The notes beneath the pieces are model-generated. The model saw only the letters and a program-made list of their open reading frames with translations. It searched no databases and had not been told where the DNA came from. From a virus: 56,552 nt of DNA. The DNA lies in IMG/VR virus record IMGVR_UViG_3300009553_000027, positions 1 to 56,552 of that record; one strand, 5' to 3'. Numbering within the stretch: position 1 is the stretch's first letter; each line of letters starts with the position of its first letter. Positions 32,539 to 41,026 of this stretch are shown here, one piece after another. Both the position numbers and the translations under genes were made by a program.

Positions 32539-34713
32539 GTGGAGTTCGCGTACATGTACAACTCCGTGCTCGACGTCACCATCATGGTGACGATCGGCGC
32601 GGTCAACGCGCTCGAGGCGTCCGGCTGGGTTGTCGTTGACCCGCCGGCAACGATCACGACGGTCCGGCCCCGCGGGCTCACGATCCCGAACGCGTCGACC
32701 ACCGTCGCCGGCAAGGTCGAGCTCGCCACGAACAACGAGGCGATCACCGGCACCGATACTGTCCGCGCGAACACACCGGCCGGGACGAAGGCGGCGTTCA
32801 CGAGTTGGCTGCCGGTCTTCCCCGTCGAAGCGTCCTACGCGACCGGCGTCGTGGACGCCACCGCGCGCATCACGGCACAGATCGCCGCCGCGACCGCCGC
32901 CGGCGGCGGCATCGTCGAGCTGCCAGCCGGCGTGCTGTCGCACACCGGGTTCGTGTGGCCGACCGGCGTCCACGTGTGGGGCAAGGGCGAACAGGTCACC
33001 ACCCTCCACCTCGCGAACGGTTCGAACACCGACTCGATCGTCTCCACGAACTTCGCTTCGCTCACCGGCTCCGGCTCCACGGGCGGGATCCACGACTGCT
33101 CGCTCGCGATGCTCACCGTCGACGGAAACAAGGCCCACCAGACCGGCACCTCGTACGGGATCCGCGCCTACGGCTACTCGATGATGATCCGCGACGTCAC
33201 CGTCCGCGACGCCCTCACCGACGGCGTCGCGACCGAGTGGAAGGGCGGTGGATCATCGCCGGCGGCGCCGCACTACAACATGGAGTCGCACTTCGAGCGA
33301 ATCACCGTGCTCACCTGCGGCCGCCGCGGGTTCGACAACCTCGGTCCGCACGACTCGATCTGGCGGGACTGCACCGCGATCAAGAACGCCGCCGAAGGCT
33401 TCTACCCGCGCAACGCCGGCTCATCCGGCGCGGCAGGCGCCCAGTACTACGGATGCCACGCGTGGGGCAACGAGCACACCTACGGGTTCCGGCTCGGCTG
33501 TGCCGTGTTCGGAATCGGCAACTACGCCGAGGGCGCGTCCGTCGCGAACGTGTCGATCGAAGCAGGCGGCCAAGCTCACTGGCTCGGCGCGATCGTCCTC
33601 GGTGCCGGCGCCACCACACCAGTCGGCATCTCGGTCGGTGTGATCGGTGGAACAGCCATCTCTGGGTGGGACATCCAAGGCGTGATCGAGGACTGCACCT
33701 CCGGCGCGGTCGCGTTCGTGAACGACTCCGACAACCGGTACAAGCTGTTCGTCAACCAGTCCTCAGGCACCGTCCAATCCGGCACAGCTGGAGCGTCGTC
33801 AGAGGTCGTGATCCACGCGATCGGCCAGTCGTCGACGGTGAACACGCAGGAGTCACGCAACATCACCCGTGGCAAGACGACGGTCCGAGCGACCGGCGGC
33901 AACGGGTTCCTCGTCACCGACCCGAGCGGGCTCGACGCGTTGAACGTGAACCTCACGAACGGCCGCGTCGAGATCCCACGCGGACGGATCCTGCGCTTCT
34001 TCTCGGACAGCTACACCACCGAGACCGTCGAGATCGACGGCTCGACCGGGCGAATCACGTTCGGCGACAACACCGCCGGCCCCGTCGTCCTCGCTGGCTC
34101 CGGCACACCAGAAGGTGTGATCACCGCCCCGGTCGGCTCATGGTTCCTCAGATCCGATGGGGGCGTCGCGACCGTCGTCTACGTGAAGCAGACCGGCACC
34201 GGCAACACGGGCTGGCACGCGCTCCCCGGCGCCATCGACGGGCCACTCGGCGCAGCGCGAACGATCGACGCCCGCGTGGCCACCGCGGTCGCGGCGTTCT
34301 CTGCCGCGAACCAGTGCCGCTACGTACGGATGCGCGGCGCTCATGCCGGCGCGACCGGCCTGTGGATTTGGGTGGGCACCCAGTCCGGGAACATCTCGGT
34401 CGGGATCGTGCCGAACAACGGTTCATCCGGGGTCGACGCCCTCCCGTCGGGTAACAGGAAGGCGACGAGCGGCACAGTCGCGTGCCCGACCGGCGGACAG
34501 CTGAGCTTCGTGCCGTTTACGGCGGCGTGCAACATCGACGACGGCGACTGGGCCGTCCTCACCGCCGACAACACCACGGTCACCTTCGGTCGGGCGACGA
34601 TGATCATGGACGGCTCCGGCGTCGCTTACAAGGAAGCCTCCGCGCATCCCGTCCCGTCCACGGTGGGGACGCTCACGACGTCGAACAACGCGTTTTTCGC
34701 GTCCAGCCGCTAA
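32539..34713 (+). CDS. Beta-helix tail spike (724 aa)
   Basis: Residues about 110-420 have the repeated short strands of a right-handed parallel beta-helix of the pectate lyase type (GGGIVELPAGVLSHTGFVWP, VHVWGKGEQVTTLHLANGSN, CSLAMLTVDGNKAHQTGTSY, IRDVTVRDALTDGV). The C-terminal part (residues about 480-724) is beta-rich with Gly/Thr-rich turns, as in spike trimerisation domains. Such proteins bind or cut surface glycans. The GTG at 32539 is the best start near the holin stop; ATG at 32554 is possible. Confidence 0.7.
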   Translation: MEFAYMYNSVLDVTIMVTIGAVNALEASGWVVVDPPATITTVRPRGLTIPNASTTVAGKVELATNNEAITGTDTVRANTPAGTKAAFTSWLPVFPVEASYATGVVDATARITAQIAAATAAGGGIVELPAGVLSHTGFVWPTGVHVWGKGEQVTTLHLANGSNTDSIVSTNFASLTGSGSTGGIHDCSLAMLTVDGNKAHQTGTSYGIRAYGYSMMIRDVTVRDALTDGVATEWKGGGSSPAAPHYNMESHFERITVLTCGRRGFDNLGPHDSIWRDCTAIKNAAEGFYPRNAGSSGAAGAQYYGCHAWGNEHTYGFRLGCAVFGIGNYAEGASVANVSIEAGGQAHWLGAIVLGAGATTPVGISVGVIGGTAISGWDIQGVIEDCTSGAVAFVNDSDNRYKLFVNQSSGTVQSGTAGASSEVVIHAIGQSSTVNTQESRNITRGKTTVRATGGNGFLVTDPSGLDALNVNLTNGRVEIPRGRILRFFSDSYTTETVEIDGSTGRITFGDNTAGPVVLAGSGTPEGVITAPVGSWFLRSDGGVATVVYVKQTGTGNTGWHALPGAIDGPLGAARTIDARVATAVAAFSAANQCRYVRMRGAHAGATGLWIWVGTQSGNISVGIVPNNGSSGVDALPSGNRKATSGTVACPTGGQLSFVPFTAACNIDDGDWAVLTADNTTVTFGRATMIMDGSGVAYKEASAHPVPSTVGTLTTSNNAFFASSR

Positions 34714-34721
34714 CCAGCCGT

Positions 34722-34750
34722 GCCCGCCCGCCTGGCGTCACGTGGCGGGC
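34722..34750 (+). terminator. GC hairpin between spike genes
   Basis: GCCCGCC (34722-34728) and GGCGGGC (34744-34750) can pair around a 15-base loop, directly after the spike stop. No T-run follows, so this may be a weak terminator, a processing site, or an mRNA-stabilising stem that separates the spike from the next gene. Confidence 0.4.
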
Positions 34751-34792
34751 GCGCTTCCATCCCTGCAGCGACCTCATCAAGGAGCCGAGCCC

Positions 34793-35092
34793 ATGGCAGT
34801 CAAGAGCAGATCCGTCAGCGTCACGACTTCACCGACGAAGCTGACTGGCACCATCGGCATCGACGGTGGCGATGGTGTTCCCGGCGCGTCCGGATCGATC
34901 TTCAACGACGGCTCCGTGCGCGTGTTCCTCGGCGGCGCCGATGTCGCTGCAACGGGATCGACGAAAGGGCTACCGCTCGATCCCGGCGACACGGCGGACT
35001 ACAACACGACATCGGCGCTCGATGAGATCTACGGCGTCGTCGCGACCGGGACGTGCTCGGTGACGGTGTTCGAGCTCGGGGTGCACGCGTGA
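34793..35092 (+). CDS. Small beta-rich virion-type protein (99 aa)
   Basis: AAGGAG precedes the ATG at 34793. The protein has alternating strands (SVSVTTSPTKLTGTIGIDGG, GSIFNDGSVRVFLGGADVAA, YGVVATGTCSVTVFELGVHA). Its composition resembles the small protein at 7508, suggesting a related beta-sandwich. It overlaps the next spike gene and could be its chaperone or a tip subunit. Confidence 0.6.
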   Translation: MAVKSRSVSVTTSPTKLTGTIGIDGGDGVPGASGSIFNDGSVRVFLGGADVAATGSTKGLPLDPGDTADYNTTSALDEIYGVVATGTCSVTVFELGVHA

Positions 35093-37215
35093 GCTTCACC
35101 ATCCGCCGCAACCTTGCTTCCAAGTTCGCACCGCTGACGAGCGCAGCGGTCAGGATCAACGCCGCCGATTGGCGCGACCCGTCCGATCCGAATGGCGTCA
35201 CCATCCGCGTCGACCCGACCGGTGTGATCGACTCCACGGCGGCGTGGGCGGCCCTCATCGCCCAGTACACCGCAAGCGGCGAACCGGTCATCATCGACCA
35301 CCCGCCCGGAAGCTACGTCGGGTCGGTCGCGCCGATCACGGTGAACACCATCGGGTTCGTCGGGCCGGGCTCGCGGCTGATGATGATCAACGCGCCGGTC
35401 GGGTTCACCGGCGACGTGATGAACGCGATCCCGACAGCGTTCGATGACACGCACCGCACGTCGCCTCCGATCGGCGGGTTCACTATCGACGGAGCGAACG
35501 CCGCCCCGGGCGCGGTCGGCTTGCACTACGGGCCGCACACCGGCGCCGACATCGACCTGGTCATCCAGAACTTCACAGACAACGACTCCACGTCGATCGG
35601 CGGGACCTCGATCGGCGCCTGGTTCGATCTCACGAATCCGTTCTACGCCGCCGGGAACGCCGGCGCTGTCGCCTGGACCGAGCGCACGAAGGCGCATCGG
35701 ATCCACACCGGGAACTGCGACACCCACGTCCTGTTCGACGGCGGCGACGATTCGTACAGCGGCTACTTCTCGTTCGACTACACCGAGTGGTGGTTCTCGA
35801 TGGGCGGCTGGAAGCCCGGCGCGCGAGGTCTCCACCTCACGCGTAAGTGCGAGTTCGCCGGGGCGAAGATCACGTTGATGGCGAACGTGAAGGACGGTGG
35901 CGGCACCTCCACCGAGGGCCTCATCGTCATGGATGCGTTCACGCAGATCGACGGTGCGACGTTGCATATCGCCGCCGAGCAGAACGGCGGCACTCCGGTG
36001 CCGTGCATGGTGATCGACTCGACTGCGATCTTCACCGGCCACGGTCTGCTCCGCTTCCACGGGCTCGCCGACGCAATCTTGAACGGCTATCACCCGCGCT
36101 TCACCGGGTGGGTCCAGGTGCCCGGCCTGAACGGCGTCACGAACTCGTACCTGCTGAGCCGCAAGGTGCCGCCGCTGCAGGTCGACTCCGGGTTCTACCA
36201 GTCGTCCGCCGCCGGCACGTTCCCCGGTGTCCCCGCGCCAGTGAATGCGGGCGATCCGCCACGGCAGCAGGACGTCCCGTCGCTCCCGGCGGTCAAGGCG
36301 GTCGCCACGACTGCGCTGTCGCTGTCCGGGCTGCCGTTGATCGGGTCATACCAGACGCAGGGCAATGACCGGGTGCTGCTCACCGCCGAGTCGACCCAGT
36401 CGCACAACGGCCCGTGGCTGATCCCCACGGTGAACGGGACGCTCTCGAGTGACCTGTCGACCGGCGGGGCGATCACGACGGTCCCGATGACCGCGATCAC
36501 AGTCGCGATCGCCTCCGGTGCCCAGGTCACGCTTGACGATGGTGCCGGCCACACCCAGGTGCTGAATGTCACCTCGTCCGCAGCGGTCGGCGCGACGTCG
36601 CTGTCGGTGCTGTCGTTCACCCCGAACTTCGCGTACCCGTCCGCGTCGACGGTCGTCCGGTTCCCGTGGTCACGTCCGCCGGACTTCCCCTCCGGGTCGA
36701 CGAACAACGGCCGCACTGTGCTGTGCGGCGACGGGTCCCTGTGGGGTCTCATCACGACGTCGCCGATCACGGTCGACACTTCCTCGCAAACCTGGAAGCT
36801 GCTCGCCGGTGCCACTGCCTACAACGCGAACCATCGGACCACCGACTTCTCCGGCATCGGGACGACGCCTGTCGTGGTGCTCACCACGGGCTCCCTGGCG
36901 GTGGGCACCTGGAAGATCGACGCTCACGTTTCTGTCACGCAGAACGGAAGCCCCACACTCCCGAAGACGGCTGCCGTGCTCGGAGCAGGTTCGGCGACCG
37001 CGACGTTCGACGGGGCGTCATCCGACGAGATCATGTTGAACTCGACGACGCTGTTCGAGGGCACCCTGCACATCTCGGCGGTCGCTGTCGTCACAGTCGC
37101 CGGGACGTTGACGATCTCGGTCACGTGCAGTTCGGCGACATGCACCGCGAGGGCGGCAACGGTGTCGACGTCGGCCGCTGGTGCGACCGGGTACGTCGCC
37201 ACTCAGCTTGCCTGA
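35089..37215 (+). CDS. Second beta-helix tail spike with C-terminal jelly roll (708 aa)
   Basis: A GTG start overlaps the previous stop (GTGA). Residues about 25-330 carry beta-helix-like repeats (PITVNTIGFVGPGSRLMMIN, IGGFTIDGANAAPGAVGLHY, DIDLVIQNFTDNDSTSIGG, KCEFAGAKITLMANVKDGGG). Residues about 400-560 look like an inserted beta module, and residues 570-708 a jelly roll (STGIGTT-like strands, VGTWKIDAHVSVTQNG) comparable to the C1q-like tip at 29661. It is probably a further receptor-binding or depolymerising spike. Confidence 0.65.
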   Translation: MSFTIRRNLASKFAPLTSAAVRINAADWRDPSDPNGVTIRVDPTGVIDSTAAWAALIAQYTASGEPVIIDHPPGSYVGSVAPITVNTIGFVGPGSRLMMINAPVGFTGDVMNAIPTAFDDTHRTSPPIGGFTIDGANAAPGAVGLHYGPHTGADIDLVIQNFTDNDSTSIGGTSIGAWFDLTNPFYAAGNAGAVAWTERTKAHRIHTGNCDTHVLFDGGDDSYSGYFSFDYTEWWFSMGGWKPGARGLHLTRKCEFAGAKITLMANVKDGGGTSTEGLIVMDAFTQIDGATLHIAAEQNGGTPVPCMVIDSTAIFTGHGLLRFHGLADAILNGYHPRFTGWVQVPGLNGVTNSYLLSRKVPPLQVDSGFYQSSAAGTFPGVPAPVNAGDPPRQQDVPSLPAVKAVATTALSLSGLPLIGSYQTQGNDRVLLTAESTQSHNGPWLIPTVNGTLSSDLSTGGAITTVPMTAITVAIASGAQVTLDDGAGHTQVLNVTSSAAVGATSLSVLSFTPNFAYPSASTVVRFPWSRPPDFPSGSTNNGRTVLCGDGSLWGLITTSPITVDTSSQTWKLLAGATAYNANHRTTDFSGIGTTPVVVLTTGSLAVGTWKIDAHVSVTQNGSPTLPKTAAVLGAGSATATFDGASSDEIMLNSTTLFEGTLHISAVAVVTVAGTLTISVTCSSATCTARAATVSTSAAGATGYVATQLA

Positions 37216-37322
37216 GCGTCCACCCCGTCTCCGACGCTGCTTGCGACGTCGCCCTGCCGCGGTGAGCGAACCCTGCCGACCGTGCGCCTCCAGCGCGAAC
37301 TGACCTACCACGGGAGCACACA

Positions 37323-38336
37323 ATGGCCATCCCCCTCATCGACAACATCCGCACCGAGCTCATCGGCATCGAAGCCATCATCGACGCTGTCACCGTCGAC
37401 CGCGACACGGCGATCGCACGCGCCGACACCGCGACAGCGACCGTCGCCCGGCTCGGCGAAGAGAACGCCGCGCTGCTCGTCTCGAACCAGGCGCTCCTCG
37501 CCCGCCTCGCCGCGCTCCAGCCGGCGCCGGTGAAGGTCGACACGTGGATCGGCGCGACCATCAACGCGAAGGCCGGCCAGACCGCCGCTGCCGCGCTCAC
37601 CGCGTGGGAACAGACGAAGGGCCGATGCGGTGTCCTGCGCACCTTCAACAGCGTGCTCCCGACCAGCTTCTCGTCAGCGAGCGGCGCTTCCCAGATGCAC
37701 GGCCGCCACCGCATCATCTCCGTCAAAGGCGCAGCGACCGCCGCCTACTGGGACCGGTTCATCACCTCGATCCCCGTCGAGCACGACACCGCCGGCAACC
37801 CGATCGTCACCGTGCTCGTCATCTGGCACGAACCCGAGAACGACGGCGGCACCATGACGCCCACCGTCTACCGCGCCGCCTGCCACCTCCTCGAGCAGCG
37901 CGTCCGCGCCTCGGGCCGCGACGACGTGGTCGCCGGCGCCGTCCTCATGTCGTGGCTCGAACGCGACGCCGAGACGTTGAACACCTCGAGCGCCGACTGG
38001 TTCCCGACCGAGCACGTCGGCAACTTCGTGCTGCTCCTCGATCCGTACGACCCGAACAGCAACCGCACCCTGCGCGCCCAGACCGAGCCGACGCTCGCGC
38101 TATGGCGGCAGGCCGGCGGCGTCTGGTGGGGGATCGCCGAGACCGCGTCACATCGCACCGGCGACGACCTCGCGCGCTGGATTACCGACGGGCTCGACTG
38201 GGCACACGTCGAAGGTGCGTCGTTCGTCTGCTGGTTCCACTCCGCCGTCGGCACCGCAGCCGGGCCGACAGGCTGGTGGCTCGACGACCCGAAGGGCGCC
38301 GCCGCCTGGAAGGCCAAAGCACCCGTCATGAGGTAG
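37323..38336 (+). CDS. Coiled-coil protein with glycoside-hydrolase-like (clan A) domain (337 aa)
   Basis: Residues about 20-66 form a coiled coil, likely a trimer stalk. Residues 75-337 resemble a (beta/alpha)8 glycosidase: STLP-like first strand region, then VLVIWHEPEND with a candidate acid/base Glu170, DWFPTEHVGNFVLLLDPYD, and GGVWWGIAETASHRTGDD with a candidate nucleophile Glu273. The HEPE and AET positions match the order seen in the GH26-type spike at 26468, though sequence similarity is low. The protein probably attacks a host glycan. It is the last clear tail gene before the terminator. Confidence 0.65.
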   Translation: MAIPLIDNIRTELIGIEAIIDAVTVDRDTAIARADTATATVARLGEENAALLVSNQALLARLAALQPAPVKVDTWIGATINAKAGQTAAAALTAWEQTKGRCGVLRTFNSVLPTSFSSASGASQMHGRHRIISVKGAATAAYWDRFITSIPVEHDTAGNPIVTVLVIWHEPENDGGTMTPTVYRAACHLLEQRVRASGRDDVVAGAVLMSWLERDAETLNTSSADWFPTEHVGNFVLLLDPYDPNSNRTLRAQTEPTLALWRQAGGVWWGIAETASHRTGDDLARWITDGLDWAHVEGASFVCWFHSAVGTAAGPTGWWLDDPKGAAAWKAKAPVMR

Positions 38337-38352
38337 GGAGTACCATCGCCGC

Positions 38353-38691
38353 ATGGGCCGCAACGAGGTCGAGTGGCGGTACTTCTACAACGTGCAGCAC
38401 CGTCTGTTCTGGGCTCCCGGTGCCAAGCTCGAAGACTGGGTGCAGGACCGCCAAGAGGAACGAGGGCACCTGGCCGACGGTGGCGGTCCGCTCTGGCTGC
38501 GCGCTGCCGACAGGTTCGCGACGTGGCTCCTTCGCCGCGGTGGCGTCCGCTACCAGGGCACAGCTCGCCAGATGCGTCGGACATGGGTGAAGGCCGGCGA
38601 GTTCTGGCGGCTTGAGCCAGACGATCCGCTCTACGAGCCTCGCGGTCCGTGGGACGACAAACGCCTGACTGCCGACGCATCTCACAGCTGA
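38353..38691 (+). CDS. Hypothetical protein at the end of the late region (112 aa)
   Basis: The ATG at 38353 lies 16 bases after the hydrolase stop. The sequence is rich in Trp, Arg and Tyr (NEVEWRYFYNVQHRLFW, FATWLLRRGGVRYQGTARQM), with no membrane segment or Cys. No family recognised. It is the last gene before a strong terminator. Confidence 0.65.
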   Translation: MGRNEVEWRYFYNVQHRLFWAPGAKLEDWVQDRQEERGHLADGGGPLWLRAADRFATWLLRRGGVRYQGTARQMRRTWVKAGEFWRLEPDDPLYEPRGPWDDKRLTADASHS

Positions 38692-38704
38692 CCCTTGCCA
38701 CCGA

Positions 38705-38740
38705 GAAGGCCCGCCACTCCGACTGGGGTGGCGGGCCTTC
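38705..38740. terminator. Strong terminator at the end of the late region
   Basis: A perfect 13-bp stem, GAAGGCCCGCCAC with GTGGCGGGCCTTC, closes a 10-base loop and is followed by TTCGCGTTCC. It lies between the last rightward late gene and the 3' end of the leftward HicB-like gene, so it can stop transcripts from both sides. Confidence 0.85.
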
Positions 38741-38754
38741 TTCGCGTTCCCGAT

Positions 38755-39495
38755 CTACTCGTGCGAGCTGGCGCCGATCGGGCCGAGGCCCTCGAGCACG
38801 AGGTCGCCGTCATCACCGAGCGACGCCTTCGCGATCACTCCCGGCTGATCGTCGAGCAGCCCGCGGACCTCCGGCCCGTAGGTCGCGATCGTGCGCGCGA
38901 TCGCGCGCATCGCGGCAGCATCCGGATGGCCGGTGAACGTCCAATGCGTCTTCGTCCCTGTCACCGTGCCGCGGACGTTCACCAGGCAGCCACGGCCACG
39001 TTCGTCGCGGACCTCGATCTGCGCCAACCGCCCGCCGGGGCGGCCACCGCGGCGCGGTGTCTCGGCGAACCCGCGCACCGCGCTCTCGATGTACACCGGA
39101 CCGGAAGCGAGCTCGGCGACCGGCCGCGGGAACGTCGGGGTGCGGGTGAGCGCGTGAGCGCGCTGGCGCGACACGCCGAGGATCTCGGCCGTCTCGGTGA
39201 TCCCAACCAACGGCGGCACACGCGGCTCCTCGAGGCGCTCATCGGCGATCTCCTCGGTCAGCACCTCGATCCCGACGATCGACCACCCAGCGGGGATACC
39301 GGCGGCGGTCAGCACGGTGAGCGCCTTCTGCTGTGCGGCGGCGATGATGGCGGCCTCGACGGTGTAGTCGATGGTGATCCGCCCAGGGCCGGAACGTGCC
39401 GGCGCGCCGAGGGCCTCGACGAGCCGGCCGACGAGCTCGTCGTCGTCGACCGGGCCGTCGAGGGTGGCGGTGACCGCCCACCGGGGGCGGGTCAC
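38755..39495 (-). CDS. HicB-like antitoxin candidate with central HTH (246 aa)
   Basis: It starts with GTG in a GTGA overlap with the toxin-like gene upstream on the same strand. The N-terminal domain (RPRWAVTATLDGPVDDDELV, RITIDYTVEAAIIAAAQQKA) is an alpha/beta fold, and the middle has a clear helix-turn-helix, GITETAEILGVSRQRAHALT. The C-terminal part (GTVTGTKTHWTFTGHPDAAA, PEVRGLLDDQP) is a second compact domain, so the protein is longer than usual HicB antitoxins. Pairing with a HicA-like partner, the DNA-binding domain and the shared operator suggest it neutralises the toxin and represses the pair. Confidence 0.55.
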   Translation of the reverse strand: MTRPRWAVTATLDGPVDDDELVGRLVEALGAPARSGPGRITIDYTVEAAIIAAAQQKALTVLTAAGIPAGWSIVGIEVLTEEIADERLEEPRVPPLVGITETAEILGVSRQRAHALTRTPTFPRPVAELASGPVYIESAVRGFAETPRRGGRPGGRLAQIEVRDERGRGCLVNVRGTVTGTKTHWTFTGHPDAAAMRAIARTIATYGPEVRGLLDDQPGVIAKASLGDDGDLVLEGLGPIGASSHE

Positions 39496-39713
39496 AGGTC
39501 CGCCCCTGAGTGACGCAGGTCGCGCCTCGTGTTCTCCGGTGCCCGGTGATCGGACGGCGTCTTCGCGATCGTCACGATCTCCATGGTCTTGTCGGGCGGG
39601 TATGCCTTCACGTGCTTGCCTCCGTCGACGATCCGCCAGCCTTGCTGTTCGCACCTGGCGAGCATCTCGTTGATCTTGTCGTTGTTGGTCCACTTCTTGA
39701 TCCGTGCCATCAT
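39492..39713 (-). CDS. HicA-like toxin candidate (73 aa)
   Basis: The small basic protein has the HicA-type dsRBD pattern: GWRIVDGGKHVKAYPPDKTM with the key GxH, then VTIAKTPSDHRAPENTRRDL and a final RHSGADL. HicA toxins bind and cut mRNA; the His in GKH corresponds to the catalytic one. The start is one of two adjacent ATGs (39713 or 39710), downstream of a good promoter. Toxin first and antitoxin second is the usual hicAB order. Confidence 0.65.
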   Translation of the reverse strand: MMARIKKWTNNDKINEMLARCEQQGWRIVDGGKHVKAYPPDKTMEIVTIAKTPSDHRAPENTRRDLRHSGADL

Positions 39714-39727
39714 CCTGCCCTGTTCCC

Positions 39728-39770
39728 TTGACGTTGTCAACAGTATGGCAGAAACTAGAGACGGTGTCAA
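39728..39770 (-). promoter_or_regulatory. Promoter and palindromic operator of the HicA/HicB-like pair
   Basis: Reading leftward there is a TTGACA (-35, 39770-39765), a 17-base spacer and CATACT (-10, 39747-39742). Just downstream lies the palindrome TTGAC-AAC-GTCAA (39740-39728). The -35 contains another TTGAC half-site. The layout fits autorepression by the HTH partner. Confidence 0.7.
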
Positions 39771-39876
39771 TGGTTTAGTGATGGGACGCAGGTGCTGTAT
39801 GCCAGCCGATATCGACGGCTACGAGACGGGTCGGCTCTGAACGAGACGACGGGTGCCAGCGCGCGACGCTGACCAG

Positions 39877-40044
39877 ATGAGCCTCGACCGCGAACGACTC
39901 CGCCACGCGCGCCTCGCCGGCGCCGTACAAGCGATCGAAGATCTCACGATGCTCGACCCCGAGCGCGCCCGCGACCTCGAGACCGTCTGGCCTGAGCTCT
40001 TCGCGAAGCTTCAGGCCGCGTTCCGGATCAACCGCGGCGACTGA
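39877..40044 (+). CDS. Small hypothetical protein (55 aa)
   Basis: The ATG at 39877 gives MSLDRERLRHARLAGAVQAI followed by an acidic helix and FAKLQAAFRINRGD; a GTG at 39853 would add eight residues. It is fully helical. No family recognised; it is transcribed away from the toxin-antitoxin promoter. Confidence 0.55.
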   Translation: MSLDRERLRHARLAGAVQAIEDLTMLDPERARDLETVWPELFAKLQAAFRINRGD

Positions 40045-40119
40045 CGCGCGGCGCCGAACTGTGACAGCTGACGCGTTCGCGCCTGTCTTTCGGCTCGGTC
40101 ATGGGGGCATGATCGTGGC

Positions 40120-40398
40120 ATGACGGCAACGCGGCCGGACGGTCGGCATTCAATGCGACGCACGGCAATGGTGACGAAAGAGGTACCGTTCACACCTGTG
40201 AGCACCTATCAGGTCGTGGAACGCCGAGGCGCGGACGAGCACGAGAGGGCGCAGAGTCACGCCGAGCATCTCGTGCGCGACGGCGCGCTTGAGGAAGTTG
40301 ACGAGGTCTACGACGCGGTCGAACGCGGCGAAGACCCGTTTGACGACGCCGCCGACTGCAGCGACGTGCTCGCCCGCGCCCAGCAAATCCACCCCTAA
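40120..40398 (+). CDS. Acidic hypothetical protein, possible antitoxin (92 aa)
   Basis: The C-terminal half is very acidic (LVRDGALEEVDEVYDAVERG, EDPFDDAADCSDV), as in antitoxins that wrap around a partner. An internal Met at 40168 (MVTKEVPFTPVS) is an alternative start. It lies 12 bases upstream of the next gene, whose C-terminus looks RelE/ParE-like. No family recognised. Confidence 0.5.
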   Translation: MTATRPDGRHSMRRTAMVTKEVPFTPVSTYQVVERRGADEHERAQSHAEHLVRDGALEEVDEVYDAVERGEDPFDDAADCSDVLARAQQIHP

Positions 40399-40410
40399 TA
40401 TGGGCGCCGC

Positions 40411-40716
40411 GTGGCGCGGCAGATCAGCAACGGGCGGGTGTTGTACGACTGGCTCGCGCGCACCCACGACCCGATCCGGCGCGAGACCCTCCTGACGTGG
40501 ACACGAGCTGCGTGCATCGACCCGGACGCCGTCACCCACGGCACGGTCCAGAAGCCGCCGCCATCACGGCGCGCTCTCCGCTACGCAAGCGTGCCCGGAG
40601 CGGCAGCGACCGTGTTCTTCCTCGTGTTCGACACCCCCGTCAAGGTTCTGCACCTGGTCCGCATCTACGACGACCCGGGGCTCGACGAGCCCACGCTCTG
40701 GGTGGAGGAGGAGTGA
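40411..40716 (+). CDS. Possible RelE/ParE-like toxin (101 aa)
   Basis: It has a GTG start. The C-terminal part, SRRALRYASVPGAAATVFFL followed by VFDTPVKVLHLVRIYDDPG, has the strand pattern and the position of the final R-rich strand seen in RelE/ParE proteins. The N-terminal helix region (VLYDWLARTHDPIRRETLLT) is less typical. It is a candidate only; it could also be an unrelated small alpha/beta protein. Confidence 0.4.
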   Translation: MARQISNGRVLYDWLARTHDPIRRETLLTWTRAACIDPDAVTHGTVQKPPPSRRALRYASVPGAAATVFFLVFDTPVKVLHLVRIYDDPGLDEPTLWVEEE

Positions 40717-40738
40717 GGCCAGGGTGAGCGGTCGGTCC

Positions 40739-40762
40739 CGGCCCTATTCATGAATAGGGCCG
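40739..40762. terminator. Perfect 24-bp palindrome between convergent genes
   Basis: The arms CGGCCCTATTCA and TGAATAGGGCCG are exact complements. The element covers the last codons and the TAG stop of the leftward membrane protein and follows the rightward gene ending at 40716. A bidirectional terminator with a short loop is the simplest reading, although no T-run follows; a protein-binding site is the alternative. Confidence 0.5.
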
Positions 40763-41022
40763 CGGAGTGCGTCGATGGCCACTCCAGCGACAAAGGCGAT
40801 GACGCCCGCGAGGAAGATCGGACCGCCAAGCGCTGCACCGACGAGCAGCCGGGCGGGGAGGTCGTACCGGTCCTTGTCGAGCGCCACCAGGACCATGAAG
40901 AGCGTGAGCGCCACACCGGCGACCATCACCAGCGCACCGCGGCTCTGCAGACGTTCGGCCGGACCAGGATCTCTCATCGCCGCGAGCCGAGCGGCGCGCG
41001 CCTCGAACGACCAGCGGCTCAT
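40744..41022 (-). CDS. Small two-span membrane protein (92 aa)
   Basis: The start at 41022 (MSRWSFEARAARLAAMRDPG) was chosen over 41052 because a perfect palindrome lies between them. Two hydrophobic segments are visible, ALVMVAGVALTLFMVLVA and LLVGAALGGPIFLAGVIAFV, separated by a short charged loop. It lies alone on the minus strand next to attP. A role in superinfection exclusion or lysogenic conversion is possible but unproven. Confidence 0.6.
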   Translation of the reverse strand: MSRWSFEARAARLAAMRDPGPAERLQSRGALVMVAGVALTLFMVLVALDKDRYDLPARLLVGAALGGPIFLAGVIAFVAGVAIDALRGPIHE

Positions 41023-41026
41023 CGCG

